The notes under the pieces were generated by a model. That model made no database searches. It saw nothing but the letters and a program-made list of their open reading frames with translations, and was not told the DNA's origin. The position numbers and the translations under genes were made by a program. Of a DNA stretch of 64,000 nt, positions 25,701 through 34,530 are shown piece by piece (within the stretch, counting starts at the first letter, position 1; each line of letters opens with the position of its first letter). The stretch is from Eubacteriales bacterium. GTDB taxonomy: Bacteria; Bacillota; Clostridia; Lachnospirales; Lachnospiraceae. The stretch lies in assembly GCA_030537135.1 (NCBI GenBank), contig JAUNOP010000008.1:1-64000 (forward strand), given 5' to 3'.

Positions 25701-27110
25701 CCTTGCTGTCAGATTTTCCAGAAGTGCATCCCGGTTTTCCAGTGCCTCTATGTCTCCCTGGAGCCTCTCGATTTCTGAGGAAAGAGCCTCTTCCTCCTGC
25801 ATACACGCCCAAAGTGCCTTTCCATTCTCCTCCAGCCTGCTCTCTGCCTCACTCAAGACAGTAAGATGCTGCTCCAGCTCTTTTTTTTCGTCCAGCCTCT
25901 CTTTCCTTTGACTAACAAGGCGTTCCAGCTCTTCTCCTGCGCTTTGCAGGGTCTGAAGCTTCTGCCTGATTTCCTCTATGCGCTGCTCTGCTGCATGGAT
26001 CTGTATCTGGAGCCTTTGCCTCTTATCCTCTGTGTCCAAAATATGCGCTTCCTTTTTCCCAAGCTCACTGCGCATCGCTTCCAGGTTCTCGAAATTCTTC
26101 AGCTTTTCCTCGCAGCTGTGTATCTCTTGGTCCAGCTTTTCACAAGCCTCTGCTGCCTGGTCTGCTTCCTGCTTTGCAGCCTCCATACTGGCTGCTTCCT
26201 CCTGTTTTCTTATAAGCTCGACTCTGCTTTCCTCCCTGTCAGCCTTTAATTTTTGGCACTGATGCGCCTTTCCAAGAAGCTGATTCTCCTTCTCTATCTC
26301 TGCCTCTTTTTCCTTTAGCTGCTCCTCCAGCGCCAAAAGCTCCCTTGTGTTTCTTTCCAAAAGCTCCTCCAGAAGCTCAAGACCTCTGCCTGCTGTTCCT
26401 TCAAATTTTGCCTTTTTCAGAGCATTCAGCTCCTGCTCCAGAGCAGGGCTTCCCTCTGCGTCTATGCCGTCCAGATACTGAACAATGCTTCTTCGGATTT
26501 CATCATATCTGCGTTTTTGCTGCTGCACAGCCTCTCTCAGGGAATTCTGAATCTCCTGGTACAGACCCGTATGAAAAATCTGCCTGAAAATAACGCTCCT
26601 CTGTGCTGTTCCTGCAAGGAGAAGCTTCTGGAAATCTCCCTGCGCAATCATGGCAATCTGCGTAAACTGGCGGTAATCCAGCCCAATCAGCTCTGTGATG
26701 GCTCTTGTGACCTCCTTTGCCTTTGTGACAGGCTGTCTCTCGTCCGGAAACACAAGAGAAGCGTCTGCCTTCTGCAGAGTAAAGCCCTTTCCCCTCCCCT
26801 TTGGCCTCTGGTATTCTGGATTTCTCCTGACCTGATATTCCTTTCCCTGATAGGCAAACAGCAGCTCCACATAGGTAGGAACATCCAATCTGGCATACTT
26901 GCTTCTGAGCATTCCTGCCTCGCGCACCTCTCCGCTCGCCTCCCCGTAGAGAGCAAAGGTAATGGCGTCAAAAAGCGTGGTTTTTCCTGCTCCTGTGTCT
27001 CCGGTAATCAGATACAGCCCTCTGTCTCCGAGCTTTTCAAAATCAATCTCTGTTTTCTCTGCATAGGGTCCAAAGGCACTGATGATAAGCTTTTTGGGTT
27101 TCACATGCAC
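22788..27110 (-). CDS. sbcC: exonuclease subunit SbcC
   Basis: 1440 residues, an SMC/Rad50-like ATPase. Walker A GDTGAGKTTLFDAI is near residue 40; the Q-loop region IAQGDFQKLLLAG is near 155. Two very long Glu/Lys-rich coiled coils flank a zinc hook KKCPVCGSLHHP at about residue 683. The C-terminal lobe has signature KTLSGGESFQASLSLAL, Walker B HLDTMFVDEGFGSLD and a terminal IISHVAELKERI. With SbcD it opens and degrades hairpin and cruciform DNA. At 1440 residues it is some 400 longer than the Escherichia coli protein, mostly through longer coiled coil. The start overlaps the sbcD stop by ten bases. Confidence 0.95.
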   Translation of the reverse strand: MHVKPKKLIISAFGPYAEKTEIDFEKLGDRGLYLITGDTGAGKTTLFDAITFALYGEASGEVREAGMLRSKYARLDVPTYVELLFAYQGKEYQVRRNPEYQRPKGRGKGFTLQKADASLVFPDERQPVTKAKEVTRAITELIGLDYRQFTQIAMIAQGDFQKLLLAGTAQRSVIFRQIFHTGLYQEIQNSLREAVQQQKRRYDEIRRSIVQYLDGIDAEGSPALEQELNALKKAKFEGTAGRGLELLEELLERNTRELLALEEQLKEKEAEIEKENQLLGKAHQCQKLKADREESRVELIRKQEEAASMEAAKQEADQAAEACEKLDQEIHSCEEKLKNFENLEAMRSELGKKEAHILDTEDKRQRLQIQIHAAEQRIEEIRQKLQTLQSAGEELERLVSQRKERLDEKKELEQHLTVLSEAESRLEENGKALWACMQEEEALSSEIERLQGDIEALENRDALLENLTARKRALQEQKEALKADQDAWEKICRTELGARAVLAESQALEEERQETRKGLEEELELLKNAEREEGEYSRQREETAKRRKELLRLAGQKEDYEALTLQRQEERDSLKEQEQELSRLLASHEEEWERVKDAQLVLSDLSHKRTVLETRKRQLEAVLRDIAGCQKLIELLEAKQKLYKEASAERAKRNEEYSRAEQLFLDAQAGLLAQRLEEGKKCPVCGSLHHPLPAVLTEKLPDKKELDEKKEAFVLAGNKAEKVSAEAGELQKQVGELIRRIQEEWQDAAWDAEDVSESVLGKIEERIKDSLAHIEEQKKQCLREEKKAKNDKKKKAELDTVLDTERQELERHRKMLQEKEKALAAENAKVDEKREQLWSFLREALLEIPQGETEEAELLESAAKGLKEQEKSLTQLWKKARSQRKRYEEIREYKTALEEQIEEGSRQKTMLQERADSSRGNRRQLEKQLYAALGKILGENAAESISCEREGELSSERQSVWAEQLYAALENLSAEIQRLCTEEKQVLSEIQKREKKKKEKLCLDKTLAETKERRRAQQSSQELWQSKRQEMGSALESCLGEEKFQGEMLGTEADEKPFDRIKQAASEKVRGLEEQVKRIDQKILEKQADVEQKRQITEETLPEEELQKKSLEKAHKETELLLARITAERDRLWGDILDREALTGEESLEEVKEKKQSLEKEKRTLEDNRKRTEKAWTECKAACSALAAVIEALEEQLYSLGELDEKEICLRKQQYVDEKRALSEERDRKRLAQTRNREIYQAVRGGQDTLLAVEEEYIWIKALSDTANGTLAGKRKVELETYVQMAYFDRILRRANLRLLTMSSGQYELRRQEDGENRKEKAGLDLNVVDHYNGTERSVKTLSGGESFQASLSLALGLSDEIQSSAGGIHLDTMFVDEGFGSLDEDALNQAMKALEGLAEGNRTVGIISHVAELKERIDRKLVVTKKRSRDGVGSCVEIL

Positions 27111-28237
27111 TCCTCCTTTCTCTCCTCAATCAAATGAGCCATATAAGCTTCCTGTTTTCCTGTCATTGGCTGGTTGTTCTGAAGCTCATAGAATTCCTGG
27201 AACAGCTCCAGCTCTGATTTTCTCTCTATTTCCTCTGTGAGAGTAATATCTCTGTTCTCCCTTGTTCGCCGGTTGTCATATTCCAGACGCATGAGATTGG
27301 GATAGATAACCCTGAGCTTTGAAAGGCCGTCAATAACGTCCTCCTCGTCTGTAAGAGTGATATGAACATAATCCTCCCTGGCATTTTCCGGACAATGGGA
27401 GAGATCTGTGACCTCCTGGTAGGTTCCGCGGATTTTTCGCAGGTCTCGCAGAGGCTTTAAGGGAATTTCCATAAGAACCATGCTTCCCTTTTGCCTGCAT
27501 TCCACTATTGTGACAGATTTCTCCTGTCCTGCCTCAGAAAAGGAATATTTAAGGGGCGTTCCGCTGTAGCGTATGGTCTCTCTTCCTACATGCTGAGGGC
27601 TGTGAATGTGTCCAAGAGCCACATAATCAAAGGCGTCGAACACCGAAGCGTCCACATTGTCAAGACCTCCGACCAGAACCTCCTCTGAATCGCACCTTGC
27701 AGCTCCTGTAACAAATTGATGCGCAATCAGAAGATTTCTCACAGAGGAGTCTATTTTCATATGGGAAACCGCAGATCTGACTGCATCCTGATAGGTTTCT
27801 ATGGGTTCATCTGCATAGATGCGGCGAACTGCGGCCGGCTTTACAAAGGGAAGGAGATGTACGCAGAGAGAGCCATAGGCGTCCTTCAGTGAGATACATC
27901 GGACATTTCCGTCATACACAGGGGAAAAATAGACGGCTCTGCTGTCCATAAGCCTTGAACCAAAGGCAAGGCGCTCTGCTGAATCATGATTTCCGCTCAC
28001 AGCAAACACACAAACGCCTCTGTCTGCAAGCTCTGTGAGAAAGGCGTCAAATACCTGTACAGCCTCTGCCGGAGGAATGGGCTTATCGTAGATGTCTCCG
28101 GCCAGAATAACGCCGTCCACATGCGTTCTGTCCAGAATAGACAGGATTTGGTTCAATATGTATTTCTGGTCCTCCAGCATGGAAAATTCATTTACTCGTT
28201 TTCCAATGTGAAGGTCAGACAGATGCATAAATTTCAT
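27101..28237 (-). CDS. sbcD: exonuclease subunit SbcD
   Basis: 378 residues, the Mre11-type nuclease of the SbcCD complex. Phosphoesterase motifs in order: HLSDLHIGKRV (5-15), LAGDIYDKP, VSGNHDSAERL, LIAHQFV and LGHIHSPQHVG. A C-terminal capping domain follows. ATG 28237 has AAAGGATT seven bases upstream. It is the first gene of a two-gene operon with sbcC. Confidence 0.95.
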   Translation of the reverse strand: MKFMHLSDLHIGKRVNEFSMLEDQKYILNQILSILDRTHVDGVILAGDIYDKPIPPAEAVQVFDAFLTELADRGVCVFAVSGNHDSAERLAFGSRLMDSRAVYFSPVYDGNVRCISLKDAYGSLCVHLLPFVKPAAVRRIYADEPIETYQDAVRSAVSHMKIDSSVRNLLIAHQFVTGAARCDSEEVLVGGLDNVDASVFDAFDYVALGHIHSPQHVGRETIRYSGTPLKYSFSEAGQEKSVTIVECRQKGSMVLMEIPLKPLRDLRKIRGTYQEVTDLSHCPENAREDYVHITLTDEEDVIDGLSKLRVIYPNLMRLEYDNRRTRENRDITLTEEIERKSELELFQEFYELQNNQPMTGKQEAYMAHLIEERKEECM

Positions 28238-28308
28238 AAATAGAATCCTTTCTGCTGCCGCGGGCAGCTAATTATTTTATGTTTACGGCCTCTGACAGCA
28301 GCTTCATG

Positions 28309-28343
28309 AAAAAAACATCCCCCTGTCAGGGGACAGAGGGATG
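28309..28343 (-). terminator. terminator of carB
   Basis: On the minus strand CATCCC with inner CTGTCC-CCT-GACAGG and GGGATG is followed by seven T. Confidence 0.85.
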
Positions 28344-28360
28344 CATATCGTCAACCATTC

Positions 28361-31300
28361 TTATTTATCATGAATCTCGCTATGGAGCTGCTGAAGAGAT
28401 TTTACCTCTCCGCTCTCGTGGGTTTTCACATACTTAATTCCGCTCGCTGTGGCCCTGGCTGCTGCAATGGTAGTCATATATGGAATCTTTGCCTTGATAG
28501 CCGCCTTCCTGAGATAGCTGTCATCATGAACGCTGTCTTTTCCTACCGGAGAGTTGACAATCAGGTCAATTTTCCCATTGGTAATCATATCCAGGATATT
28601 CGGGCGGCCCTCATAGAGCTTCTTTACCTTCTCGGCCGGAATTCCCGCCTCACGAATGAGTTCATAGGTGTTTCCTGTTGCCACAATATGGAAACCATCC
28701 TCTGCAAAGCTTCTGGCAACCTCCACGACCTCTGCCTTATCCTTGCGGTTTACAGAAATCAGGACAGTTCCCTCAAGAGGAAGCTTAAGTTGCGTAGCCT
28801 CCTGCGCCTTGTAAAAGGCTTCGCCATAGGAGCGCGACAGACCCAGAACCTCTCCTGTAGAACGCATTTCCGGTCCGAGAATCGGGTCTACCTCCTGGAA
28901 CATGTTGAATGGGAATACCGCCTCCTTGACTCCATAATTCGGAATCTCCTGCTCCTTAAGACCCGGAACCGGCGACGGACGCCCTGTCAGCTCAGAGGTA
29001 ATAATGTCTGTTGCAATCGGAACCATGCGCACATTGCACACCTTTGACACAAGCGGCACGGTTCTGGATGCTCTCGGATTTGCCTCCAGCACATAAACCT
29101 TATCATTTTCAATCGCATACTGCATGTTCATAAGGCCCTTAACGTGCATTTCCTCTGCAATTTTCCTTGTATACTCCTTGATAATCTCCACATTCTTCTC
29201 AGAAATATGCACAGACGGAAGGATGCAGGCAGAATCTCCGGAGTGCACGCCGGCAAGCTCAATATGCTCCATCACAGCAGGAACAAAGGCATAGGTTCCG
29301 TCGCTGATAGCGTCTGCCTCACACTCTGTGGCATGGTTGAGGAAGCGGTCAATCAGAATCGGACGGTCAGGTGTGACGCCGACAGCAGCCTGCATATAGC
29401 CGGTCATGCTCTCGTCATCATACACTACCTCCATGCCGCGTCCTCCCAGAACATAGGAGGGACGCACCATAACCGGATAGCCAATCTGTCTGGCGATTGC
29501 CAGAGCCTCGTCCACAGTAGTAGCCATTCCTGATTCAGGCATCGGGATATCAAGCTTTTCCATCATGGCGCGGAACAGGTCTCTGTCCTCTGCCAGGTCA
29601 ATGACAGACGGAGAGGTTCCCAGAATTCTCACGCCGTTTTTCTCAAGGTCTGCCGCCAGGTTCAGAGGCGTCTGTCCTCCGAACTGAGCAATCACGCCGA
29701 GAGGCTTCTCCTTCTTATAGATGCTCAGCACATCCTCAAGAGTCAGGGGTTCAAAGTACAGCTTGTCAGAGGTGTCATAGTCTGTGGAAACAGTCTCTGG
29801 ATTGCAGTTTACAATAATCGTCTCAAAGCCGAGCTTTTTAAGCGCCAGAGACGCATGTACACAGCAATAGTCAAATTCAATTCCCTGCCCGATTCTGTTG
29901 GGTCCGCCTCCAAGAATCATAATCTTGGGCTTTTCACTGGAAATCGGATTCTTGTCAGGAGCATTGTATGTGGAATAATAATAAGCGCTGTCCTTAGTTC
30001 CGCTCACATGAACGCCCTCCCAGGCTTCCTCAACTCCCAGACTGATGCGGTGATTGCGGATATCCTCTTCAGGAATCCCAAGGAGCTGACTGAGATATTT
30101 GTCTGAGAAGCCATCCTTTTTGGCTGCAATAAGAGCCTCGTCTGACGGCATGGAGCCCTTGCACTTCAAAAGCTCCTCCTCTTCCTCCACCAGTTCCTTC
30201 ATCTGCTCGATAAAGTAGGTCTTTACCTTGGTAAGCTCATAGATTTCCTCTACGGTCGCGCCCTTTCTCAGAGCCTCGTACATCACAAAATGGCGCTCAC
30301 TGGACGGGGTGATAAGGAGCTTCAAAAGCTCTTCCTTTGTCAGAGAATCAAAATTCTTTGCATGGCCAAGTCCATAGCGCCCGGTCTCAAGACTGCGGAT
30401 AGCCTTCTGGAAAGCCTCCTTATAAGTCTTTCCAATACTCATAACCTCGCCCACTGCCCTCATTTGTGTGCCGAGCTTGTCCTCAACGCCCTTGAACTTT
30501 TCAAAGGCCCAGCGTGCAAACTTGATTACCACATAATCTCCATCAGGCACATATTTGTCCAGAGTTCCATATTTTCCGCAAGGAATGTCCTTCAATGTAA
30601 GGCCGGTTGCCAGCATGGCAGATACCAGGGCAATCGGGAAGCCGGTTGCCTTTGAGGCCAGTGCTGAAGAGCGGGAGGTACGCGGATTAATCTCAATAAC
30701 AATAATTCTATCTGAAACAGGGTCATGAGCAAATTGGACATTCGTTCCTCCGATAACCTGAACAGACTCTACAATTCTATATGCCTGCTCCTGCAGACGC
30801 TTCTGGCATTCCTCAGAAATGGTAAGCATGGGCGCAGAGCAGAAGGAATCCCCTGTATGTACGCCCAGAGGGTCAATATTCTCGATAAAGCATACGGTAA
30901 TCATGTTGTTGTCTGCGTCGCGGACAACCTCAAGCTCCAGCTCCTCCCAGCCAAGTATGGATTCCTCCACCAGAACCTGGCCCACAAGGCTCGCCTGAAG
31001 ACCCCTTGCACAGACAACCTTCAGTTCCTCTTTATTGTAGACAAGACCGCCTCCGGCTCCTCCCATGGTATAGGCAGGGCGCAGAACCACCGGATAACCA
31101 AGCTGGTCTGCTATGGCAAGAGCCTCATCCACACTGTAAGCCACTTCACTTCTGGCCATTTCAATGCCGAGAGCATTCATAGCCTTCTTAAACTCAATAC
31201 GGTCCTCCCCCCGCTCAATGGCATCCACCTGCACGCCGATAACCTTCACATTATATTTGTCCAGAATTCCAGCCTTGTTAAGCTCTGCACAGAGGTTTAG

Positions 31301-31585
31301 TCCAGACTGTCCTCCAAGGTTCGGAAGCAGGGCGTCCGGGCGCTCCTTCTTGATAATCATCTCCAGACGTTCTACATTCAGAGGTTCAATATAGGTAACA
31401 TCCGCTGTCTCAGGATCCGTCATAATCGTAGCCGGATTAGAGTTCACCAGCACGATTTCATAGCCCAGTTTGCGAAGAGCCTTACATGCCTGGGTTCCGG
31501 AATAGTCAAACTCACAGGCCTGTCCGATGACAATCGGGCCTGAACCAATGATTAATACTTTATGAATATCTGTTCTTTGCGGCAT
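28361..31585 (-). CDS. carB: carbamoyl-phosphate synthase large subunit
   Basis: 1074 residues, the usual length. Two homologous ATP-grasp halves are seen: LIIGSGPIVIGQACEFDYSG near residue 10 and MILGGGPNRIGQGIEFDYCC near 560. An oligomerisation region lies between them and an MGS-like allosteric domain at the C-terminus (SFAEDGFHIVATGNTYELIR and VNSPVGKDSVHDDSYLR). It makes carbamoyl phosphate for pyrimidines and arginine from ammonia channelled from the glutaminase CarA. No carA is in the window, which is unusual because the pair is normally adjacent. ATG 31585 has AAGGAG nine bases upstream; an HTH gene lies just upstream on the same strand. Confidence 0.95.
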   Translation of the reverse strand: MPQRTDIHKVLIIGSGPIVIGQACEFDYSGTQACKALRKLGYEIVLVNSNPATIMTDPETADVTYIEPLNVERLEMIIKKERPDALLPNLGGQSGLNLCAELNKAGILDKYNVKVIGVQVDAIERGEDRIEFKKAMNALGIEMARSEVAYSVDEALAIADQLGYPVVLRPAYTMGGAGGGLVYNKEELKVVCARGLQASLVGQVLVEESILGWEELELEVVRDADNNMITVCFIENIDPLGVHTGDSFCSAPMLTISEECQKRLQEQAYRIVESVQVIGGTNVQFAHDPVSDRIIVIEINPRTSRSSALASKATGFPIALVSAMLATGLTLKDIPCGKYGTLDKYVPDGDYVVIKFARWAFEKFKGVEDKLGTQMRAVGEVMSIGKTYKEAFQKAIRSLETGRYGLGHAKNFDSLTKEELLKLLITPSSERHFVMYEALRKGATVEEIYELTKVKTYFIEQMKELVEEEEELLKCKGSMPSDEALIAAKKDGFSDKYLSQLLGIPEEDIRNHRISLGVEEAWEGVHVSGTKDSAYYYSTYNAPDKNPISSEKPKIMILGGGPNRIGQGIEFDYCCVHASLALKKLGFETIIVNCNPETVSTDYDTSDKLYFEPLTLEDVLSIYKKEKPLGVIAQFGGQTPLNLAADLEKNGVRILGTSPSVIDLAEDRDLFRAMMEKLDIPMPESGMATTVDEALAIARQIGYPVMVRPSYVLGGRGMEVVYDDESMTGYMQAAVGVTPDRPILIDRFLNHATECEADAISDGTYAFVPAVMEHIELAGVHSGDSACILPSVHISEKNVEIIKEYTRKIAEEMHVKGLMNMQYAIENDKVYVLEANPRASRTVPLVSKVCNVRMVPIATDIITSELTGRPSPVPGLKEQEIPNYGVKEAVFPFNMFQEVDPILGPEMRSTGEVLGLSRSYGEAFYKAQEATQLKLPLEGTVLISVNRKDKAEVVEVARSFAEDGFHIVATGNTYELIREAGIPAEKVKKLYEGRPNILDMITNGKIDLIVNSPVGKDSVHDDSYLRKAAIKAKIPYMTTIAAARATASGIKYVKTHESGEVKSLQQLHSEIHDK

Positions 31586-31618
31586 TCTGTCTTTCTCCTT
31601 TTCTTTTTCTACTATGTA

Positions 31619-31930
31619 TTATATAGAAAAATGGAAAAAGCTCAAGGATTTTTTCACAGATTGTAAATATCTCCGCAAAAAAGCAGCATCCTGGCTGGTT
31701 TCAACCAGGATGTCCTGCATAGGAACCCCAAGAATTCTTCCCAGGGCAAACAGATTATCCACTGAGGGCAAACATTTCCCCCACTGCCACTTGTAAATGG
31801 CCTGCGGCTGTTCAAAGCCGAAGAATTCCTGGAGCTGCCTCACGCTGATGCCTCGCTCCTTACGCAGGCGCTCAATATTTTTACCAGTTTTCTCCAGGTC
31901 AATGGTAGGAAACACAACGGAACTTGTCAT
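31619..31930 (-). CDS. small XRE-type helix-turn-helix regulator
   Basis: 103 residues. IERLRKERGISVRQLQEFFGFEQPQAIYKWQWGKCLPSVDNLFALGRILGV (about residues 18-68) is a complete XRE/Cro DNA-binding domain; the tail is short and has no effector domain. ATG 31930 has AGGAGG eight bases upstream. It lies 33 bases upstream of carB and may be co-transcribed with it. The TGGTAAAA direct repeats over its own -10 region could be autoregulatory sites. Confidence 0.85.
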   Translation of the reverse strand: MTSSVVFPTIDLEKTGKNIERLRKERGISVRQLQEFFGFEQPQAIYKWQWGKCLPSVDNLFALGRILGVPMQDILVETSQDAAFLRRYLQSVKKSLSFFHFSI

Positions 31931-32013
31931 GGAATCTGCCTCCTTTTTAAAAGCAAAGAAAAAATGGACTTGCAGCTGTGTAGATTAGCTGTTGCTAAAG
32001 ATGAGATTTTACC

Positions 32014-32042
32014 ATTTTACCACTCTCTCTCTGGGGTGTCAA
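32014..32042 (-). promoter_or_regulatory. promoter of the HTH-carB unit
   Basis: TTGACA (32042-32037), a 17-base spacer and TAAAAT (32019-32014) on the minus strand. TGGTAAAA is repeated directly over the -10, a possible operator. Confidence 0.75.
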
Positions 32043-32194
32043 CTTATTTTTGTACAATTTCCCAAATTAACTTTTTGAGGCTTACGAGAGCGCAACGCAC
32101 GGAGCAATCCAGTATCAGAGGGGGCAAAATACCCTTTGACCTCAGCATCCTGACCTTTTTATGACGAAAAAAATATGTTTTAAAGAAGAATTCC

Positions 32195-32223
32195 TTGTTT
32201 AAAAGAGACATATGGTCTATAAT
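32195..32223 (+). promoter_or_regulatory. promoter of helD
   Basis: TTGTTT (32195-32200), a 17-base spacer and a perfect TATAAT (32218-32223). Confidence 0.75.
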
Positions 32224-32242
32224 AAATTGTTTCACCTTATCA

Positions 32243-32266
32243 GTCGCCTTTGGCGACGGCTTTTTT
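32243..32266 (+). terminator. terminator-like hairpin in the helD leader
   Basis: GTCGCC-ttt-GGCGAC is followed by GGC and six T. It lies only about 13 bases after the predicted transcription start and 87 bases before the helD start codon, so it would attenuate helD. Confidence 0.6.
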
Positions 32267-32352
32267 CAGGTAAAAGCCTCTTTTGTCGCATAGGGAAGTG
32301 CCTTTAGCACATTCTTTGTTCTAAAATAAGATAAGAAAAAGGAGAGCAGGAT

Positions 32353-34404
32353 GTGAAGGAAAATGGAAACGCCTATCTTGATATGGTTCTTGAAAAACTG
32401 AGGGCAAGAATTGAAACTATTGACGCCTCTATTGAAGAGGGTCAAAGAGAAATAGAAGGAATGCACGAATATTACTGGGAAAACTATACGGAAATGGACC
32501 AGTATGGCTATGAAAATTTTGACAACCAGCAGGCTCTTCTCCAACAGGTGAACGCCAACCAGGAGCAACTCTCTCTCCGGCGCAGATTTCAGAAGATGCT
32601 GGATGCTCCGTTCTTTGGACGAGTTGATTTTCTCTACGACGGAGACGATGAGCCAGAAAGCTTTTATATTGGCATTGGAAATTTTGCAGAGGCTGCCGGA
32701 AGACTTCCTCTGGTCTACGACTGGCGCGCGCCGGTATCTGGTCTTTTCTATGATTATGACAGAGGGCCAGCCTCCTATATGGCTCCCATCGGAGAACTCA
32801 CAGGAGAAATCACCTCCAAATGGCAGTACAAAATCCGCAGAGGCAAAATGCTTTATGCATTTGAGAGCGACGTCAAGATCGACGATGAGATTCTGAAGGC
32901 AGAGCTTGGCGCAAACGGAGAGGTTCGGCTGAAAAACATCATCCGGACCATTCAAAAGGAACAAAACGCCATTATCCGCAACACAAAAGACAAGGTTCTG
33001 GTGATTCAGGGCTGCGCAGGAAGCGGAAAGACCTCTGTGGCTCTTCACAGAATCGCCTATCTTCTGTACCATGACAGGAAAAACCTCAAGTCTTCCAACA
33101 TTTTAATTCTGTCTCCGAACAGCGTGTTTTCTAATTACATCTCCCACATTCTTCCTGAGCTTGGAGAGGAAAACATACAAGAGATGAGCTTTGACCTGTT
33201 TGCCTACAGAGAGCTTCTTGACACGGTAAATGACTGCGAGGACCGCTATGACCAGATTGAACGAATGATGAGGGAGCCAGAGAAGGCGAGGGGCTTTTGC
33301 GAAAAGCAGTCACACGCCTTTCTGGGTGAGATGGAGGAATTCCTTTTGCTCTTAGAGGACGAGCTTATGAATTTTCAGGATATATCCTTTAAGGGCTTTC
33401 TCATGAAGGACAGAGAGATTATCCGCTTATTCTATGAGAAATTCCTGGATATTCCGCTTCTGTCCCGTATGGACGCTGTGATAGAATATTTCATAGACGA
33501 ATACGAGACTCTTTATAATGCTCATTTAGATGAGCAGGAACAAGAGCAGCTCAGGGAAAAATTTTACCGGATGTATGAAACCAGAGACCTGTATCTACTC
33601 TACAGCCGTTTTCTGAAGGAATATAGAAATGAAAGACTTCCAAAGCTTCCAAGAGAAAAAAGAAAAGTTCGGTTCGAGGACGTCTATCCGCTTCTATACA
33701 TGAAATACCGCCTGACAAGGCGAGCCGAAAACAGCAGAATCAAGCATTTGGTTATCGATGAAATGCAGGATTATTCCAAAATCCAATATCTGATTCTCAG
33801 GCAGATTTTCCCCTGCAAAATGACGATTCTGGGCGACAGGGCGCAGACAATAGATGAGAATATGCAGGATGTAACGCGCTTTCTTCCAGATATCTTCGGG
33901 AAAGATATCCGAAAAATCGTGATGAACAAGAGCTATAGAAATACTGTAGAGATTGCAGACTATGCAGGAAAAATCACAGGAATCCAGGATATTGAGCTTT
34001 TTGAGAGACATGGAAGGCCAGTGGAGGAGGCTGTCTTCACAGACATGGCCAAGGCAGCTGCAAAGGCAGTGAAAAATCTGCGCCTTAGTGAAGACGAATA
34101 TGAGACAGCCGCAGTCCTTGTGATGACAGAAGAGGAGGCAAGGCTTGCAGCAGCCTATATGAAGGAAAAGCTTCTGGAGGAGGGCTTTGATGTGCAGAAT
34201 CGTTTCTCTTATATTGACAAAAACAGCAGCGCCTTTATCAAAGGCATAACTGTCACAACCTTTTATCTTGCCAAGGGGCTGGAGTTTGACCAGGTATTTA
34301 CCATTTATCAGGAAAATGACAATCCGCTTCTCTCACAGGCAAAATACATCTGTGCAACAAGAGCACTGCATGAGCTGTATATGTATCAATACACCCGGCG
34401 CTAA
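32353..34404 (+). CDS. helD: HelD-type RNA polymerase-recycling ATPase
   Basis: 683 residues, superfamily 1 helicase fold. An N-terminal coiled-coil arm (residues 1-75, rich in Glu/Gln) is the region that enters the RNA polymerase secondary channel in HelD. Then come Walker A GCAGSGKTSVALHR (about 220), HLVIDEMQDYSKIQYLILR (motif II) and TTFYLAKGLEFDQVF (about 638). HelD frees stalled RNA polymerase from nucleic acid using ATP. The start is GTG 32353 with GGAGAG upstream; an overlapping ATG at 32351 runs straight into a stop. Confidence 0.85.
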   Translation: MKENGNAYLDMVLEKLRARIETIDASIEEGQREIEGMHEYYWENYTEMDQYGYENFDNQQALLQQVNANQEQLSLRRRFQKMLDAPFFGRVDFLYDGDDEPESFYIGIGNFAEAAGRLPLVYDWRAPVSGLFYDYDRGPASYMAPIGELTGEITSKWQYKIRRGKMLYAFESDVKIDDEILKAELGANGEVRLKNIIRTIQKEQNAIIRNTKDKVLVIQGCAGSGKTSVALHRIAYLLYHDRKNLKSSNILILSPNSVFSNYISHILPELGEENIQEMSFDLFAYRELLDTVNDCEDRYDQIERMMREPEKARGFCEKQSHAFLGEMEEFLLLLEDELMNFQDISFKGFLMKDREIIRLFYEKFLDIPLLSRMDAVIEYFIDEYETLYNAHLDEQEQEQLREKFYRMYETRDLYLLYSRFLKEYRNERLPKLPREKRKVRFEDVYPLLYMKYRLTRRAENSRIKHLVIDEMQDYSKIQYLILRQIFPCKMTILGDRAQTIDENMQDVTRFLPDIFGKDIRKIVMNKSYRNTVEIADYAGKITGIQDIELFERHGRPVEEAVFTDMAKAAAKAVKNLRLSEDEYETAAVLVMTEEEARLAAAYMKEKLLEEGFDVQNRFSYIDKNSSAFIKGITVTTFYLAKGLEFDQVFTIYQENDNPLLSQAKYICATRALHELYMYQYTRR

Positions 34405-34434
34405 GGGGCGCCGAACATTTGTATGAAAAAATCC

Positions 34435-34454
34435 TAAGAAATTCTTAAGAAATT
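34435..34454 (+). promoter_or_regulatory. direct repeat upstream of the two-component genes
   Basis: TAAGAAATT occurs twice with an 11-base period (34435 and 34446), the spacing used by dimers of OmpR-family regulators. Autoregulation by the adjacent regulator is a fair inference. Confidence 0.45.
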
Positions 34455-34530
34455 TTCCCCTTTCGTCTTAAAATTTCTCTGGTATTCTTTTCTTACATCA
34501 AAAACATGACAAAGAGGGGAGGTGCATGAC

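Larger units (their letters stand above)
31931..32352. other. intergenic region between the HTH gene and helD
   Basis: This divergent control region holds the HTH promoter (minus), the helD promoter and leader terminator (plus). In between lies an uncharacterised stretch (about 32080-32160) with a small GGGGGCAAAATACCC element. I see no additional gene. Confidence 0.5.

Noticed and set aside
32351..32356. ATG-TGA start-stop directly before the GTG of helD as a regulatory minimal frame.
   Set aside because: It may be chance; the GTG start shares the same ribosome binding site and nothing else supports control by the start-stop.
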